Source: DASVDK01 sp036381125 [NCBI: Thermodesulfobacteriota bacterium]
GTDB taxonomy: Bacteria; DASVDK01
Length of the DNA stretch: 37,202 nucleotides
Direction: 5' to 3'
Assembly (NCBI GenBank): GCA_036381125.1
Contig: DASVDK010000273.1
Location: forward strand, 1 to 37,202
Under the pieces are notes generated by a model. The model was not told where the DNA came from, did not search any database, and saw only the letters and a program-made list of their open reading frames with translations. The position numbers and the translations under genes are program-made. Positions 1-9,701 of this stretch are shown here, piece by piece (position 1 is the stretch's first letter; each line of letters begins with the position of its first letter).

Positions 1-209
1 GGCACCGAGAGCGAGGCGCGGCTCGCGAAACGCCTGCCTTCGGCAGGCTGCGTCTCACGCCGCGCCGAGCGGGAAGGGGGGTGCGGGGGGCCCGGCTCGG
101 CGACGCGGCCGGCGGTGCGGCCCGTGAGGCCCCCCGCGGATGATGACGGCAGCCGGCCTCGAGATCGTGGGGTGCGGGACGTGAGCGAGGCGCTCGAGGT
201 GCAGTCGTC
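1..209. other. Left-edge non-coding stretch upstream of mobA
   Basis: No gene is recognised here. One frame is open from the window edge to a TGA that overlaps the mobA GTG start as GTGA, but its translation is arginine/glycine-rich and looks like chance read-through in GC-rich DNA. A hairpin at 32-48 (GCCTGCC, loop TTC, GGCAGGC) is followed by GTCTCACGC, which resembles the reverse complement of part of the REP-like repeat near 16.9 kb. It may be a degenerate relative or the terminator of an upstream gene. Confidence 0.4.
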
Positions 210-860
210 GTGAAGGTGGGCGCCGCGGTGCTGGCCGGCGGCCAGAGCCGCCGGATGGGCCGGGACAAAGCCTTCCTCCCGTTCGGCGGCCGGCCGCTGA
301 TCGAGCGAACCCTCGAGACCCTCGACCGCCGCTTCGACCGCGTCCTCGTCGTGGCGAACGACCTGCCGAGGTACGCCTACCTCGGCCGGCGTGTCGTGGC
401 CGACCTCAGGCCAGGCACCGGCGCCCTCGGCGGCATCTACACGGCCGTCGCGCTCGGCACCGACGAGGCGAGGCCCCGCGTGTTCGTCTGCGCCTGCGAC
501 ATGCCGTTCCTCGACGTCGCGCTGATCGACCTCCTCCTGCGCGAAGCGGCGCGGGAGGCCGACGGCGGCCTTCCGGACGTCGTCGTGCCGGAAGACCCCG
601 ACGCGCCGGACTCGTCGGCCGGGCTGCACCCGCTCTGCGCCGTCTACGGCCGCGGCGTGCTCCCGGCCATCGAGCGCCGCCTCGCCGAGGGGCGGCTCAA
701 GGTCATCGGCTTCTACGACGACGTGCGCGTGCGACGCGTCGGGGCCGACGCGCTGGCGCGCGCCGGCGTCCCGCGGCACGCGCTGATGAACACCAACACG
801 CCCGAGGACCTCGCGCTCGCCGAGGCCATCCTCGCCCGGACGCCCGGCCCCGGCCGGTGA
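210..860 (+). CDS. mobA: Molybdenum cofactor guanylyltransferase MobA
   Basis: Predicted cytosolic enzyme that transfers GMP from GTP to molybdopterin, giving the guanine-dinucleotide cofactor used by DMSO-reductase-family enzymes. The 216-residue protein has the expected length. Residues 7-20 carry the nucleotide-binding signature ([11 protein letters not shown] followed by RDK), GALGGIYTA lies at 71-79, and CDMPF at 96-100 supplies the metal-binding aspartate. The C-terminus has the usual MNTNTPEDL segment. The start is GTG at 210 with a GAGGTG ribosome-binding site about nine bases upstream. clpX follows after 70 bases on the same strand, with no obvious functional link. The only molybdoenzyme in the window (30.5 kb) belongs to the sulfite-oxidase fold, which normally uses molybdopterin without the added GMP, so the clients of MobA must be elsewhere. 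Confidence 0.93.
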   Translation: MKVGAAVLAGGQSRRMGRDKAFLPFGGRPLIERTLETLDRRFDRVLVVANDLPRYAYLGRRVVADLRPGTGALGGIYTAVALGTDEARPRVFVCACDMPFLDVALIDLLLREAAREADGGLPDVVVPEDPDAPDSSAGLHPLCAVYGRGVLPAIERRLAEGRLKVIGFYDDVRVRRVGADALARAGVPRHALMNTNTPEDLALAEAILARTPGPGR

Positions 861-930
861 CGGGCGCCGTCACCGGTTACCCGTCTCACACGGCGTAACC
901 CCGCGTGCGGGGCCGGCCATCGATCGGGGC

Positions 931-2202
<1,272 letters not shown>

Positions 2203-2302
2203 TCGACCGGGCACCGCGCAGTCGGGCCAGGACCCCTCTTCCCCTTCGCCCGCCGGCTCGCTACCCTTGCCCGCCGCGAGCCGGTGCGAATTTTGTCACC
2301 GA

Positions 2303-2323
2303 CGCGCACGTTTTGCGTGCGCG
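2303..2323. other. Perfect 8-bp stem hairpin in the clpX-OMP intergenic region
   Basis: CGCGCACG, loop TTTTG, then CGTGCGCG. It sits in the 266-bp gap between clpX and the outer-membrane gene. There is no U-tract, so it is not a classic intrinsic terminator. It could be an mRNA-stabilising or regulatory stem in the leader of the downstream gene. I saw nothing else in this gap apart from the ribosome-binding site at its end. Confidence 0.4.
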
Positions 2324-2468
2324 CGGCCCGACTCCCGGCGGCGCATGCCTGCAATACCACGAGAATCCCGGCGGCACGGCGGTTGCTTTCCGGCGGAGCC
2401 GACGGCCCGGCGCGACGCTGGCCGGGCGTGCCGCCGCCGGCGGGGTCGCGCGAAGGGAGGCATCGAGG

Positions 2469-3200
2469 ATGGTCGCTCGGGTGCTGCTCGTCACAGTCGT
2501 GCTCCTCGGAGTGCTGGGGAGCCAGGCGCGAGCGGACGACGTGTCGGTCCGGGACCTCACGCAGGAGCAGTTCCGCGAGCTGTCCACCGAGGTGGGACTC
2601 GCCATCACGCCCTACCAGCTCCGGCCGGCCGAGGGCCTCGGCTTCCCCGGCTTCGACCTCGGCGCCGAGGTGACGGCCGTCGAGATCAACAGGAGCCGGA
2701 GCTACTGGCAGGCCGCGGTCGACGACCCGGACGACCTCCCGTCCTTCCTGCCGGTCCCCAAGCTGCACGCCAACGTCGGCCTGCCGCTCGGGATCGACCT
2801 CGGCGGCTACTACGGCGCCGTGCCCGGCTCGAACATCCGCCTCTACGGCGGGGAGGTGAAGTGGGCCATCCTCCGCGGCGGCGTCGTCTGGCCGGCCCTC
2901 GCGGTGCGGGGCGCCTACACGGAGCTGGCCGGCGTGGACGACCTGGACCTCAACACCAGGTCGCTCGACGCGTCGCTCAGCAAGGGCTTCGGGCCCCTCA
3001 CCCCCTACGTCGGCGCCGGTCGGGTCTGGATGGAGGCCGAGCCCAGGCAGGCCGCGGCCGCCGTCCTCGAGCGCGAGACGGAGCAGGAGGACCGGGTCTT
3101 CGTCGGCCTCAGGCTCCGGGTGCTCTTCGTCTCGGCGGTGGCCGAGGCGAGCTTCGCGAAGGTGCCGGCCTACACGCTGCGGCTGAACGTCAGCTTCTAG
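2469..3200 (+). CDS. Predicted outer-membrane beta-barrel protein, unknown function
   Basis: A 243-residue protein with an N-terminal Sec signal peptide (hydrophobic residues about 4-18, then a likely cut after SQARA near residue 22). The mature part has many alternating amphipathic strands rich in Gly and Tyr, such as [20 protein letters not shown] and the stretch around [12 protein letters not shown]. It ends in Asn-Val-Ser-Phe; a C-terminal Phe is the usual signal for assembly of outer-membrane barrels. The ATG at 2469 has a good AGGGAGG ribosome-binding site, and longer in-frame upstream extensions lack a signal peptide. Only 15 bases separate its stop from the second clpX, so they are probably co-transcribed. 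It resembles the small OmpW or generic OMP_b-brl barrels in size, but I do not recognise the family. Confidence 0.75.
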   Translation: MVARVLLVTVVLLGVLGSQARADDVSVRDLTQEQFRELSTEVGLAITPYQLRPAEGLGFPGFDLGAEVTAVEINRSRSYWQAAVDDPDDLPSFLPVPKLHANVGLPLGIDLGGYYGAVPGSNIRLYGGEVKWAILRGGVVWPALAVRGAYTELAGVDDLDLNTRSLDASLSKGFGPLTPYVGAGRVWMEAEPRQAAAAVLERETEQEDRVFVGLRLRVLFVSAVAEASFAKVPAYTLRLNVSF

Positions 3201-3215
3201 GAGCCACCATCGATC

Positions 3216-4493
3216 ATGTCCGACGCCGCATCGCGAGAGCCCGGGCAGCCGACCAGGTCCCGTCCCTGCCGCCGCCGCTGTGTCGCGTGCGGCCGCCCGT
3301 CCGCCGAGGTCCGCCGCCTCGTGTCGAACGAACGGTCGCGCATCTGCACCGACTGCCTCGACGCGTTCAACGCCGCGGTCCTCGTGGCCGACCAGCCCCA
3401 GACCGAGTCGTCCCGCCGCGAGCTGCCGACGCCGGCCCGCATCAAGGCCATTCTCGACGACTACGTGATCGGCCAGGAGAAGGCCAAGAAGATCCTCTCC
3501 GTGGCGGTCTACAACCACTACAAGAAGATCGAGTCGAACGCGGTCAACCGCGACGTCGAGCTCAAGAAGTCGAACATCCTCCTCCTCGGGCCCACCGGCA
3601 CCGGCAAGACGCTCCTGGCCCAGGTGCTGGCGCGGGTGCTGCGCGTGCCGTTCGCGATGGCCGACGCCACGGCCCTCACCGAGGCGGGCTACGTCGGCGA
3701 GGACGTGGAGAACATCCTCCTCAACCTCGTCATGGCGGCCGACTACAACATCGAGCGGGCCCAGAAGGGGATCGTCTACATCGACGAGATCGACAAGATC
3801 GCCCGCAAGAGCGAGAACCCCTCCATCACCCGCGACGTCTCGGGCGAGGGGGTGCAGCAGGCCCTCCTCAAGATCATCGAGGGCACCGTCGCCAACGTCC
3901 CGGTCACGGGGGGGCGCAAGCACCCGCAGGAGGAGGTCATCCGGGTCGACACCACGAACATCCTCTTCATCTGCGGGGGGGCCTTCGACGGCCTCGAGAC
4001 GATCATCGAGCGGCGCCTGGCCACCCGTGGGGCGATCGGGTTCGGCGCCGAGACAGCGCCCAGGACCAGGCGGGACGGCTCGCTCATGCCGCTCGTCCAG
4101 CCGGAGGACCTCTTCAAGTACGGCATGATCCCGGAGTTCGTCGGCCGGCTCCCGGTGACGACCGTCCTCCACGAGCTGGACGAGGAGGCACTCGTTCGCA
4201 TCCTCAAGGAGCCGAAGAACGCGCTGGTCAAGCAGTATCAACGCCTCTTCAAGCTCGACGGGGTGAGCCTCGAGTTCACGGACGCGTCGCTGCGGGCGGT
4301 GGCGCGCGAGGCGATCCGCCGCCGCGCCGGGGCCCGCGGCCTCTCGGCCATCCTCGAGGAGGCGATGCTCGACCTGATGTACGACCTGCCGTCGCGCCGC
4401 GACGTCAAGGGCTGCCGCATCGACGAGGCGGTCGTCCTCGGGCAGGGGACGCCGGAGTTCACCTACCGGGCCCGCAGGCGCAGGACGGCGTAA
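3216..4493 (+). CDS. clpX: ATP-dependent unfoldase ClpX, second copy
   Basis: A 425-residue complete ClpX paralogue. The zinc-binding cysteines are at 22, 25, 44 and 47, after an Arg-rich N-terminal extension not found in the first copy. Walker A GPTGTGKT is at 125-132, GYVG at 159-162, Walker B with DE at 190-191, RKH at 234-236 and the ClpP-docking IGF at 274-276. The protein is very similar to the first copy over the AAA+ core but differs in the zinc-domain surface, which in ClpX selects substrates and adaptors. That points to different clients. It lies directly behind the outer-membrane protein gene (15-base gap). Several stretches of the Walker B region are almost identical in DNA to the first copy, which suggests tandem duplication with conversion or strong codon constraint. 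Confidence 0.94.
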   Translation: MSDAASREPGQPTRSRPCRRRCVACGRPSAEVRRLVSNERSRICTDCLDAFNAAVLVADQPQTESSRRELPTPARIKAILDDYVIGQEKAKKILSVAVYNHYKKIESNAVNRDVELKKSNILLLGPTGTGKTLLAQVLARVLRVPFAMADATALTEAGYVGEDVENILLNLVMAADYNIERAQKGIVYIDEIDKIARKSENPSITRDVSGEGVQQALLKIIEGTVANVPVTGGRKHPQEEVIRVDTTNILFICGGAFDGLETIIERRLATRGAIGFGAETAPRTRRDGSLMPLVQPEDLFKYGMIPEFVGRLPVTTVLHELDEEALVRILKEPKNALVKQYQRLFKLDGVSLEFTDASLRAVAREAIRRRAGARGLSAILEEAMLDLMYDLPSRRDVKGCRIDEAVVLGQGTPEFTYRARRRRTA

Positions 4494-4500
4494 CTCGCTC

Positions 4501-4506
4501 TACCAT
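4501..4506 (+). promoter_or_regulatory. Possible -10 hexamer (TACCAT) for a leaderless transcript
   Basis: TACCAT ends six bases before the ATG of the small membrane protein gene. If it is used as a -10 element, transcription would start at or next to the start codon. No convincing -35 is visible. The same arrangement is seen before cutA at 7247-7252. Confidence 0.25.
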
Positions 4507-4512
4507 CGGGGG

Positions 4513-4854
4513 ATGCTCGAGGCGCGCGACATCCCCTGGGCGCTCGGTCTGGGCGCCCTCCTCTCCCTCCTCGTCTGGATCGGCTTCCGGCTCGGCGTGG
4601 AGTCGCGCCGGCGTGACGCCGCGCACATCGCCCTCTGGACGCTCTACTTCCTCGGCGTCGTGGTCCTCGGCACGATCGGCCCCTTCTATGTGGCCGACCT
4701 CGCGCAGATCAACCGCCTGTCGCTGCGCGAGCAGTTCTTCTGGGTGGTCCTGGCGATCTGGGTGTTCGCCACGGGCGCCTTCATGGTGCGGGCGCTCGTG
4801 CGCCAGGTTCGGGCGGCCAGGGAGCACGATCGCAAGGGGAGCGGGAAGGCGTAG
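4513..4854 (+). CDS. Small three-helix membrane protein, unknown function
   Basis: A 113-residue protein with three predicted membrane segments at about 9-28, 40-62 and 73-98. The tail is short and strongly basic (Arg/Lys-rich) and should be cytoplasmic. No catalytic motif or known family is evident. It lies 19 bases after the second clpX and is convergent with the HldE-type gene, with only three bases between the two stops. It could be a ClpX2 operon partner or an independent leaderless gene, because the short gap holds a TACCAT -10-like hexamer. Confidence 0.65.
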   Translation: MLEARDIPWALGLGALLSLLVWIGFRLGVESRRRDAAHIALWTLYFLGVVVLGTIGPFYVADLAQINRLSLREQFFWVVLAIWVFATGAFMVRALVRQVRAAREHDRKGSGKA

Positions 4855-4857
4855 GCG

Positions 4858-5349
4858 TCAGCGCCCGTTGCCGAACCGCTCGACGATCCGCGCGATGATG
4901 GCGGTCGTCGAGAGGCCCTCGACGAGCGGGATGCGGACGACCCGGCCGCCCGCGGCCTCGACCGTGTCCCGCCCGACGATCCGCTCGAGCGGCCAGTCGG
5001 CGCCCTTCGCGAGGACCATCGGCCTCACCGCCGCGATGAGGGGGCCGGGGTCGGGCTCGTCGAAGAGCACCACGTGGTCCACGCAGCCGAGCCCGGCGAT
5101 CACCTCGGCCCGGTCCTGCTCGCCCATGATCGGCCGCTCGGGGCCCTTGCCCAGCGTCCGCACGGAGCGGTCGCTGTTCACGCCGACCATGAGCGCGTCC
5201 CCTTCGGCCCGCGCCGCCTCGAGGTACCGGACGTGGCCGGCGTGGAGCAGGTCGTAGACGCCGTTGGTGAAGACGAGGCGCGTGCCCGCCGCCCGGTGGC
5301 GATCGGCGATGGCGACGGCCTCTTCCCTCGTCACGATCTTCGCGCGCAT
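4858..5349 (-). CDS. rfaE2: HldE-C/RfaE2-type nucleotidyltransferase (ADP-heptose synthase-like)
   Basis: A 163-residue cytidylyltransferase-fold protein that probably joins a nucleotide to a sugar 1-phosphate. In the heptose pathway the product is ADP-D-glycero-D-manno-heptose for lipopolysaccharide core. TNGVYDLLHAGHVRYL carries the HxGH catalytic motif at 36-39, VGVNSD follows near 76-81, and the C-terminal LSTTAII segment matches the family's STT nucleotide-binding motif. It is a single-domain form: the kinase half (RfaE1) of bifunctional HldE is absent and not encoded in this window. Its start lies three bases after the Nudix stop, so the two are co-transcribed. The exact sugar substrate is not certain. 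Confidence 0.88.
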   Translation of the reverse strand: MRAKIVTREEAVAIADRHRAAGTRLVFTNGVYDLLHAGHVRYLEAARAEGDALMVGVNSDRSVRTLGKGPERPIMGEQDRAEVIAGLGCVDHVVLFDEPDPGPLIAAVRPMVLAKGADWPLERIVGRDTVEAAGGRVVRIPLVEGLSTTAIIARIVERFGNGR

Positions 5350-5352
5350 GCG

Positions 5353-5853
5353 CTAGGTCCTGGGCAGGTAGGGGTCGCCCACGAAGAGCCCCTCGAGTTC
5401 GCCCGGCGGCGCGCCTCGAGCCGCGGCCACGGCCCGCGCGACGACCTCGCGGGTCCCTTCGGTGACCGGGAGTCCGCCCAGGTCGGCCGCCGACACCCAC
5501 CGCCCCTCCGGGCAGTCGTCGCCGCAGACGATCTCGCGCGAGGCGTCGGCCGCGAGCCCGCAGAGGAAGTCGATCAGGACGTAGTGGTAGCGCACGCGCC
5601 CGTCGTCGTCGCGGACGATCCGCTCGAGCAGCTCGACCACCGGACCCGCCTCGACGACGAGGCCGGTCTCCTCGCGCACCTCGCGCTCGACGGCGGCGCG
5701 AAGCGACTCGCCCGCCTCGACGGCGCCGCCGGGGAGCGTCCACTGCCCCACGTTGGGCGGGCGGCCGCGCCGGGTGAGGAGCACCAGGTCCCCGTCGAGC
5801 ACCACGGCGCCGACGCCGACGATGGGGCGCGCTGGGTACTCGCGGTCGCTCAT
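5353..5853 (-). CDS. Nudix hydrolase
   Basis: A 166-residue pyrophosphohydrolase of the Nudix superfamily. The complete Nudix box runs from Gly43 to about residue 65 in the pattern Gx5Ex7REVREETG, with metal-binding glutamates at 58, 61 and 62. The N-terminal RPIVGVGAVV and LLTRRGRPPNVGQWTLPGG resemble ADP-ribose or nucleoside-diphosphate-sugar hydrolases and MutT-like enzymes. A CGDDCPEGRWV segment lies in the C-terminal half. It stands directly upstream of the HldE-type nucleotidyltransferase, so a house-cleaning role on nucleotide sugars is possible, but the substrate cannot be read from the sequence. Confidence 0.88.
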   Translation of the reverse strand: MSDREYPARPIVGVGAVVLDGDLVLLTRRGRPPNVGQWTLPGGAVEAGESLRAAVEREVREETGLVVEAGPVVELLERIVRDDDGRVRYHYVLIDFLCGLAADASREIVCGDDCPEGRWVSAADLGGLPVTEGTREVVARAVAAARGAPPGELEGLFVGDPYLPRT

Positions 5854-5931
5854 GTGCCTCCCGTCGGAACCGGACGGTGCCGGCCGGACCGGCGGCGCCG
5901 CCCGGGCGGTCGTGCCGGCCGCACGCCTCCG

Positions 5932-7059
5932 CTAGTGGCCGTGCTCGGCCCCGAACATGAAGATCCGCACCAGGTACACGAGGTAGAAGAGCCCTCCCAC
6001 CAGGAGCGGCCAGGCGGGGAGCCGTCCCTTGGCCCGGATCACCAGGAGCGCGAGGCCGGCCGACGCGAGCGTGATGATCAGGTTCAGGAGCTCGGTCGTG
6101 CCGAGGTTCCACTCCGTGAACCAGAGGCCGACCGTCACCGGGATGGTGGACTGGAAGACCAGGGCGCCGGAGATGTTGCCCATCGCGAGCGTGTCCTGGC
6201 GCTTGATGGTCCAGCTGATGGAGTTGTACTTCTCCGGCAGCTCGGTGGCGATCGGGGCGATGATGAGCGACAGGACGAGCGCCGAAAGCCCGAGGACCCC
6301 CGAGAGCGCCTCGATCGTGCCGATGAAGAGGTGCGCGCCGGCCGTGATGGCGACGAGCCCCAGGATGCACTGGGAGACGATGGTCGGCCAGTTGATCGGC
6401 AGCCGGAGGAACTTGTTCAGGTAGAACGTATCCGTGTACTCCTCGTGGGCCTCGGCCTCGTGCCCGAGCTGTCGCCGGAAGTAGAGGACGTAGATCAGGA
6501 GCACGACCACGCCGGCGACGATGTTCAGGATCCGGTTGCCGATGATGGACACGACCAGGACGAACGCGAGGGTCGCGAGGAACCACCGCAGCTCGAAGGC
6601 GAGCGACTTGATGTTCACGTCCATCTTCCACTGCCGTCGGCCGAGCGCCCAGAGGATGGTCACCGTGACGCCGAGGAGGAAGAAGGCGAGGGTCGAGAGC
6701 ATGAAGGGCGCGCCGAGGATGGCGCCGATGCCGATGTCGTGACCCGAGCCGGCCGCGCCGAAGAGGATGGCCAGGATGGGGATCATCGTCTCGGGGAGCG
6801 CCGTGCCGACGGCCGCGAGGAGGCTGCCGGCCGCGGCGTGGGAGAGGTGGGCCTTGTCGCCGACGTGCTCGACGCCGTTCGCGAACATCTCGCAGCCGGC
6901 GAGGATGATCACCATGGAGCCGATGAGCTCGGCGAAGAGGAGCCCCGTGCTGGTCGTCGCCCCGCTCTCGGGCAGGGTCGCTGCGGCAAGGGCGGACACG
7001 GGAACGGCGAGTGCGGCGAGAACCAGGAGCCGGCGGATCCGGCGAACTCCTCTGGTCAC
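5932..7059 (-). CDS. Na+/Ca2+ exchanger-family membrane transporter
   Basis: A 375-residue integral membrane protein with ten or so hydrophobic segments and a signal-like N-terminus (Arg-rich, then LVLAALAVPVSALA). It has the two alpha-repeat motifs of the calcium/cation antiporter superfamily: AAVGTALPETMIP near residues 85-97 in the first half and IAPIATELPEKYNS in the second, each with the acidic residue that binds the cation. A charged cytoplasmic loop (GHEAEAHEEYTDT) separates the halves. The start is GTG at 7059, preceded by a strong GGAGGAGG ribosome-binding site. It is transcribed divergently from cutA and 78 bases ahead of the Nudix gene. The cation specificity is not predictable here. 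Confidence 0.88.
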   Translation of the reverse strand: MTRGVRRIRRLLVLAALAVPVSALAAATLPESGATTSTGLLFAELIGSMVIILAGCEMFANGVEHVGDKAHLSHAAAGSLLAAVGTALPETMIPILAILFGAAGSGHDIGIGAILGAPFMLSTLAFFLLGVTVTILWALGRRQWKMDVNIKSLAFELRWFLATLAFVLVVSIIGNRILNIVAGVVVLLIYVLYFRRQLGHEAEAHEEYTDTFYLNKFLRLPINWPTIVSQCILGLVAITAGAHLFIGTIEALSGVLGLSALVLSLIIAPIATELPEKYNSISWTIKRQDTLAMGNISGALVFQSTIPVTVGLWFTEWNLGTTELLNLIITLASAGLALLVIRAKGRLPAWPLLVGGLFYLVYLVRIFMFGAEHGH

Positions 7060-7246
7060 AGATGGCCTCCTCCGAAGCGTTTCGAGAGCGTCGCGATGTC
7101 CGTGTACGGCGCGCCGCTCGCATTCACGATGCGCGGGCGGGCGCCGTCGCGTCGGCCGACCCCTTCCGGACCGACCCGCGGCTCACGGCGACGGAGCACG
7201 CTATCAACCCCGTAAGAATACCGTCAAGCGCCTCGTGCGTGCGCGG

Positions 7247-7252
7247 TACCAT
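7247..7252 (+). promoter_or_regulatory. Possible -10 hexamer (TACCAT) before cutA
   Basis: TACCAT ends seven bases before the cutA ATG, which leaves no room for a Shine-Dalgarno site if it is used. It suggests a leaderless cutA mRNA. No good -35 is seen at 16-18 bases upstream. Nothing else was recognised in the 200-base divergent gap 7060-7259. Confidence 0.25.
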
Positions 7253-7259
7253 ATCCGGC

Positions 7260-7616
7260 ATGGCCGAGGCCCTCACCACCCCGACCGACCGCCATATCCT
7301 CGTGCTCGTGACCGTGCCGACCGCCGCGGACGGCGATCGGATCGGCCGCGCCCTCGTCGAGGGCCGCCACGCCGCCTGCGTGAACGTCGTGCCGGGACTG
7401 CGCTCGGTCTACCGCTGGCAGGGGGCCGTCGAGGCCGCGGACGAGGCGCTGCTCCTCGTGAAGACAACCCGCGAGGCCTTCGAGCAGGCCGCCGCCGCCG
7501 TCCGTGCCCTCCATCCCTACTCGCTGCCCGAGATCGTCGCCCTGCCGATTGCGGCCGGCCTCTCGGCCTACCTGGCCTGGATCGACGACGGCACGACGCC
7601 CGAACGGTCGTCCTGA
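7260..7616 (+). CDS. cutA: CutA1 family protein
   Basis: A 118-residue member of the CutA1 family, a very stable PII-like trimer linked to divalent-cation tolerance. It has the hallmark ACVNVVPGLRSVYRWQG near residues 39-55, then the LVKTT strand, then HPYSLPEIVALPI, and the final YLAWI strand. ATG 7260 gives the family's normal length; in-frame upstream starts only extend into non-coding sequence. It is followed after 28 bases by the M20 hydrolase and is divergent from the cation exchanger. A shared role in metal homeostasis is possible but unproven. Confidence 0.93.
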   Translation: MAEALTTPTDRHILVLVTVPTAADGDRIGRALVEGRHAACVNVVPGLRSVYRWQGAVEAADEALLLVKTTREAFEQAAAAVRALHPYSLPEIVALPIAAGLSAYLAWIDDGTTPERSS

Positions 7617-7644
7617 CCGTCCGGCGTCGCCTCGACTGCCGTCC

Positions 7645-8895
7645 ATGCCCGCCCCCGACACGGCCCTGGCCGAACGGCTCTTCGGGACGCTCCGCGAGCG
7701 GAGCCGCGACACCCCGGGCGTCACGCGCCCGTCCTACGGGCCGGGCGAGCAGATGGCGCACGACCTGGTGCGCGGCGAGGCCGAGGCGCTCGGCCTCGAG
7801 GTCGCCGTCGACGCGGCCGGCAACCTCTACGCGACGATGCCGGGTCGCGACCGGCAGGCGCCGGCCTTCGTCGTCGGCTCGCACCTCGACACCGTTCCCC
7901 ACGGCGGCAACTACGACGGCGCGGCCGGCGTCGTGGCCGGCCTCTCGGCCCTGGCCGGCCTGCGGCGGGCGGGCGTCACGCCGCCGCGCGACGTCACGGT
8001 GATGGGGATACGGGCCGAGGAATCGACCTGGTTCAACGCGTCCTACATCGGCAGCCGCGCGGCGCTCGGGCTGCTCGCGCCCGAGGAGCTCGACACCGTC
8101 CGGCGATCCGACACCGGCCGCTCGCTCGGCGAGCACCTCGCGGAGGCCGGCTTCGACCCGGCGGCCATTGCGCGCGGGGCGGCCCACCTCGACCCGGCCC
8201 GGGTCCACGGCTTCATCGAGGTCCACATCGAGCAGGGCCCGATCCTGGTCGAGCGAGGCATCCCGGCGGCCGTCGTGACCGGCATACGGGGCGCCTTCCG
8301 CTACCGCGAGGCGAGGGCCATCGGGCAGTGGGCCCACTCGGGCGCCGTGCCGCGCGCCCACCGGCGCGACGCCGTCGTCGCCGTCTCGGAGTTCGTGGCG
8401 GCCCTCGACGCGGCGTGGGGCGACCTCGAGGCCGGCGGGCACGACCTCGTCGTCACGGTCGGCCAGCTCTTCACCGACCCGCGCCTGCACGCGTTCAGCA
8501 AGGTCCCGGGCGAGGTCCGCTTCTGCATCGACGCCCGGAGCCTCTCCACCGCCACGCTCGACACGGTGCGCGAGACGGTGCATCGGCTCGCCGCGGAGAT
8601 CGGCGATCGGCGCCGCGTCCGCTTCGAGCTGGGGCCGATCACCGGGACCAGGCCGGCGGTCCTCGACGCCGGCCTTCGGGGCCGGCTGGCCGACGCCGCC
8701 GGGCGGCTCGGCATCCCCACCATCGAGATGGCGAGCGGCGCGGGGCACGACGCCGTCACCTTCGCCAACGCCGGCATCCCCACGGCGATGCTCTTCATCC
8801 GGAACCGGGGCGGCAGCCACAACCCCGAGGAGGCCATGGACCTGGCCGACTTCGAGCGGGCGGCCTCCATCCTCGCCGCCGTCCTCGCCGGGTAG
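7645..8895 (+). CDS. M20-family Zn-dependent hydrolase (carbamoylase/allantoate amidohydrolase type)
   Basis: A 416-residue metallo-amidohydrolase of the hydantoinase/carbamoylase group, which hydrolyses N-carbamoyl-amino acids, allantoate or ureido acids in the cytosol. The dinuclear metal ligands are visible: His80 in GSHLDTVP, Asp91 in NYDG, Glu125-Glu126 in RAEES, His194 in HIEQGP, and the C-terminal His of the SHNPEE motif. The dimerisation-domain segment with the conserved AHSGA motif lies mid-protein. ATG 7645 starts the family homology. The third-to-fourth residues after the EE pair (STWF) differ from the common GSRF, which may affect substrate choice. No hydantoinase or purine-catabolism gene is adjacent, so the substrate is open. 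Confidence 0.88.
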   Translation: MPAPDTALAERLFGTLRERSRDTPGVTRPSYGPGEQMAHDLVRGEAEALGLEVAVDAAGNLYATMPGRDRQAPAFVVGSHLDTVPHGGNYDGAAGVVAGLSALAGLRRAGVTPPRDVTVMGIRAEESTWFNASYIGSRAALGLLAPEELDTVRRSDTGRSLGEHLAEAGFDPAAIARGAAHLDPARVHGFIEVHIEQGPILVERGIPAAVVTGIRGAFRYREARAIGQWAHSGAVPRAHRRDAVVAVSEFVAALDAAWGDLEAGGHDLVVTVGQLFTDPRLHAFSKVPGEVRFCIDARSLSTATLDTVRETVHRLAAEIGDRRRVRFELGPITGTRPAVLDAGLRGRLADAAGRLGIPTIEMASGAGHDAVTFANAGIPTAMLFIRNRGGSHNPEEAMDLADFERAASILAAVLAG

Positions 8896-8901
8896 CGTCA
8901 G

Positions 8902-8926
8902 GGGGTCAGGTCTTTCCATTTTCCAG
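8902..8926 (-). repeat. 25-bp dispersed repeat, single copy (inverted relative to the 22.35-kb array)
   Basis: The reverse complement is identical over all 25 bases to the third unit of the tandem array at 22326-22400. It contains the GGGTCAGG block (8903-8910) that can pair with CCTGACCC at 8944-8951 to form an 8-bp stem with a 33-base loop. It lies just after the M20 hydrolase stop, between convergent genes. The GGGTCAGGTC/CCTGACCC type resembles dispersed palindromic elements mobilised by REP-associated tyrosine transposases, but no such gene is in the window. Confidence 0.8.
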
Positions 8927-8987
8927 ACCGGCAAACGTTGGGGCCTGACCCGACTCGTTTGCCGGCGCGTCGGCCGGGCGCCGCACG

Positions 8988-9701
8988 TCAGCGGTGTCCC
9001 GTGAAGAGCCGGTCCGGGCCGACCCCGAAGCGGCCGAGCAGCTCGAGGGGCCAGGCGAGGTTGCCGACCTCCGAGGCGACGTAGGCGCCGCTGCCGAGCG
9101 CCAGCCGCGCCCCCGCGGCGAGCCACCGTTCGAGGGCCCGCTCGTGGGGCAGCCTCGTCCGCCCGGACAGCTCGAGCGCCACGCCCTCCCGGGCCGCCGT
9201 CCGGCCGATGCGGTCGAGGTGCCGGTCGTCGAACAGCGCGGGGGCGTTTGGCCGCAGGGCGCTCGGCAGGAGCGTGGGGTGGGCGAGGAGGTCGATCGGC
9301 TCCTCCTCCATCGCCTCGCAGAGCCGGTCGACGACCGCCTGCACGATCTCCTCGGGCGCGACCTCCGGGCGGCCCGGGTCGGCCATCGAGACGGTATGCG
9401 GCCCGATGCGCAGCGTGTGGAGCCCTCCCACGACGTAGTCGAGGCGGCGCTCCACGGACGGGGAGAGCCGGAACCGTTCGCCCAGCTCGACCTCGAGCGA
9501 GCGGAGCACCGGGAAGTCGGCCAGCTCGTCGAGGTGCTCGTGGATGCGCGCGTCGGTCGACAGGACGCTGTCGCCCCCAGCGTGGTCGGCGACGCCGATC
9601 CGCACGCCCCGGCGGTCGGCCAGCTCGACCAGCTCCGGCAGCTCGAGGCCGCCGGAGACGGCCGAGTGGACGTGGAGGTCGACGAGCCGGTCGACGCTCA
9701 T
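8988..9701 (-). CDS. PHP-domain metal-dependent phosphoesterase
   Basis: A 237-residue protein with the PHP (polymerase and histidinol phosphatase) fold. The metal-binding motifs appear in order: DLHVHSAVSG near residues 8-17, GVADHAGGDS near 36-45, a glutamate in the RSLEVELGERF segment, GGLHTLRIGPHT near 90-101, and DLLAHPTLLPSAL. It should be a metal-dependent hydrolase, perhaps on phosphate esters. ATG 9701 overlaps the stop of a short upstream ORF as ATGA, suggesting translational coupling. A longer upstream extension in the same frame is low-complexity and is rejected. The gene is convergent with the M20 hydrolase; the 25-bp repeat lies between them. Confidence 0.82.
   Translation of the reverse strand: MSVDRLVDLHVHSAVSGGLELPELVELADRRGVRIGVADHAGGDSVLSTDARIHEHLDELADFPVLRSLEVELGERFRLSPSVERRLDYVVGGLHTLRIGPHTVSMADPGRPEVAPEEIVQAVVDRLCEAMEEEPIDLLAHPTLLPSALRPNAPALFDDRHLDRIGRTAAREGVALELSGRTRLPHERALERWLAAGARLALGSGAYVASEVGNLAWPLELLGRFGVGPDRLFTGHR

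Noticed and set aside
1-213. Open plus-strand frame from the left edge ending at the mobA start
   Set aside because: Arg/Gly-rich translation with no recognisable protein tail and no codon bias. It could be the end of an upstream gene, but I cannot support it.
210-860. MobA as maturase of the molybdoenzyme at 30462-31472
   Set aside because: The sulfite-oxidase fold normally uses molybdopterin without added GMP, and the genes are 30 kb apart.
5074-7215. A 713-codon open frame on the plus strand opposite the nucleotidyltransferase, Nudix and exchanger genes
   Set aside because: Composition is Asp/Glu/Arg/His-rich low complexity without domains. It mirrors three minus-strand genes with clear motifs.
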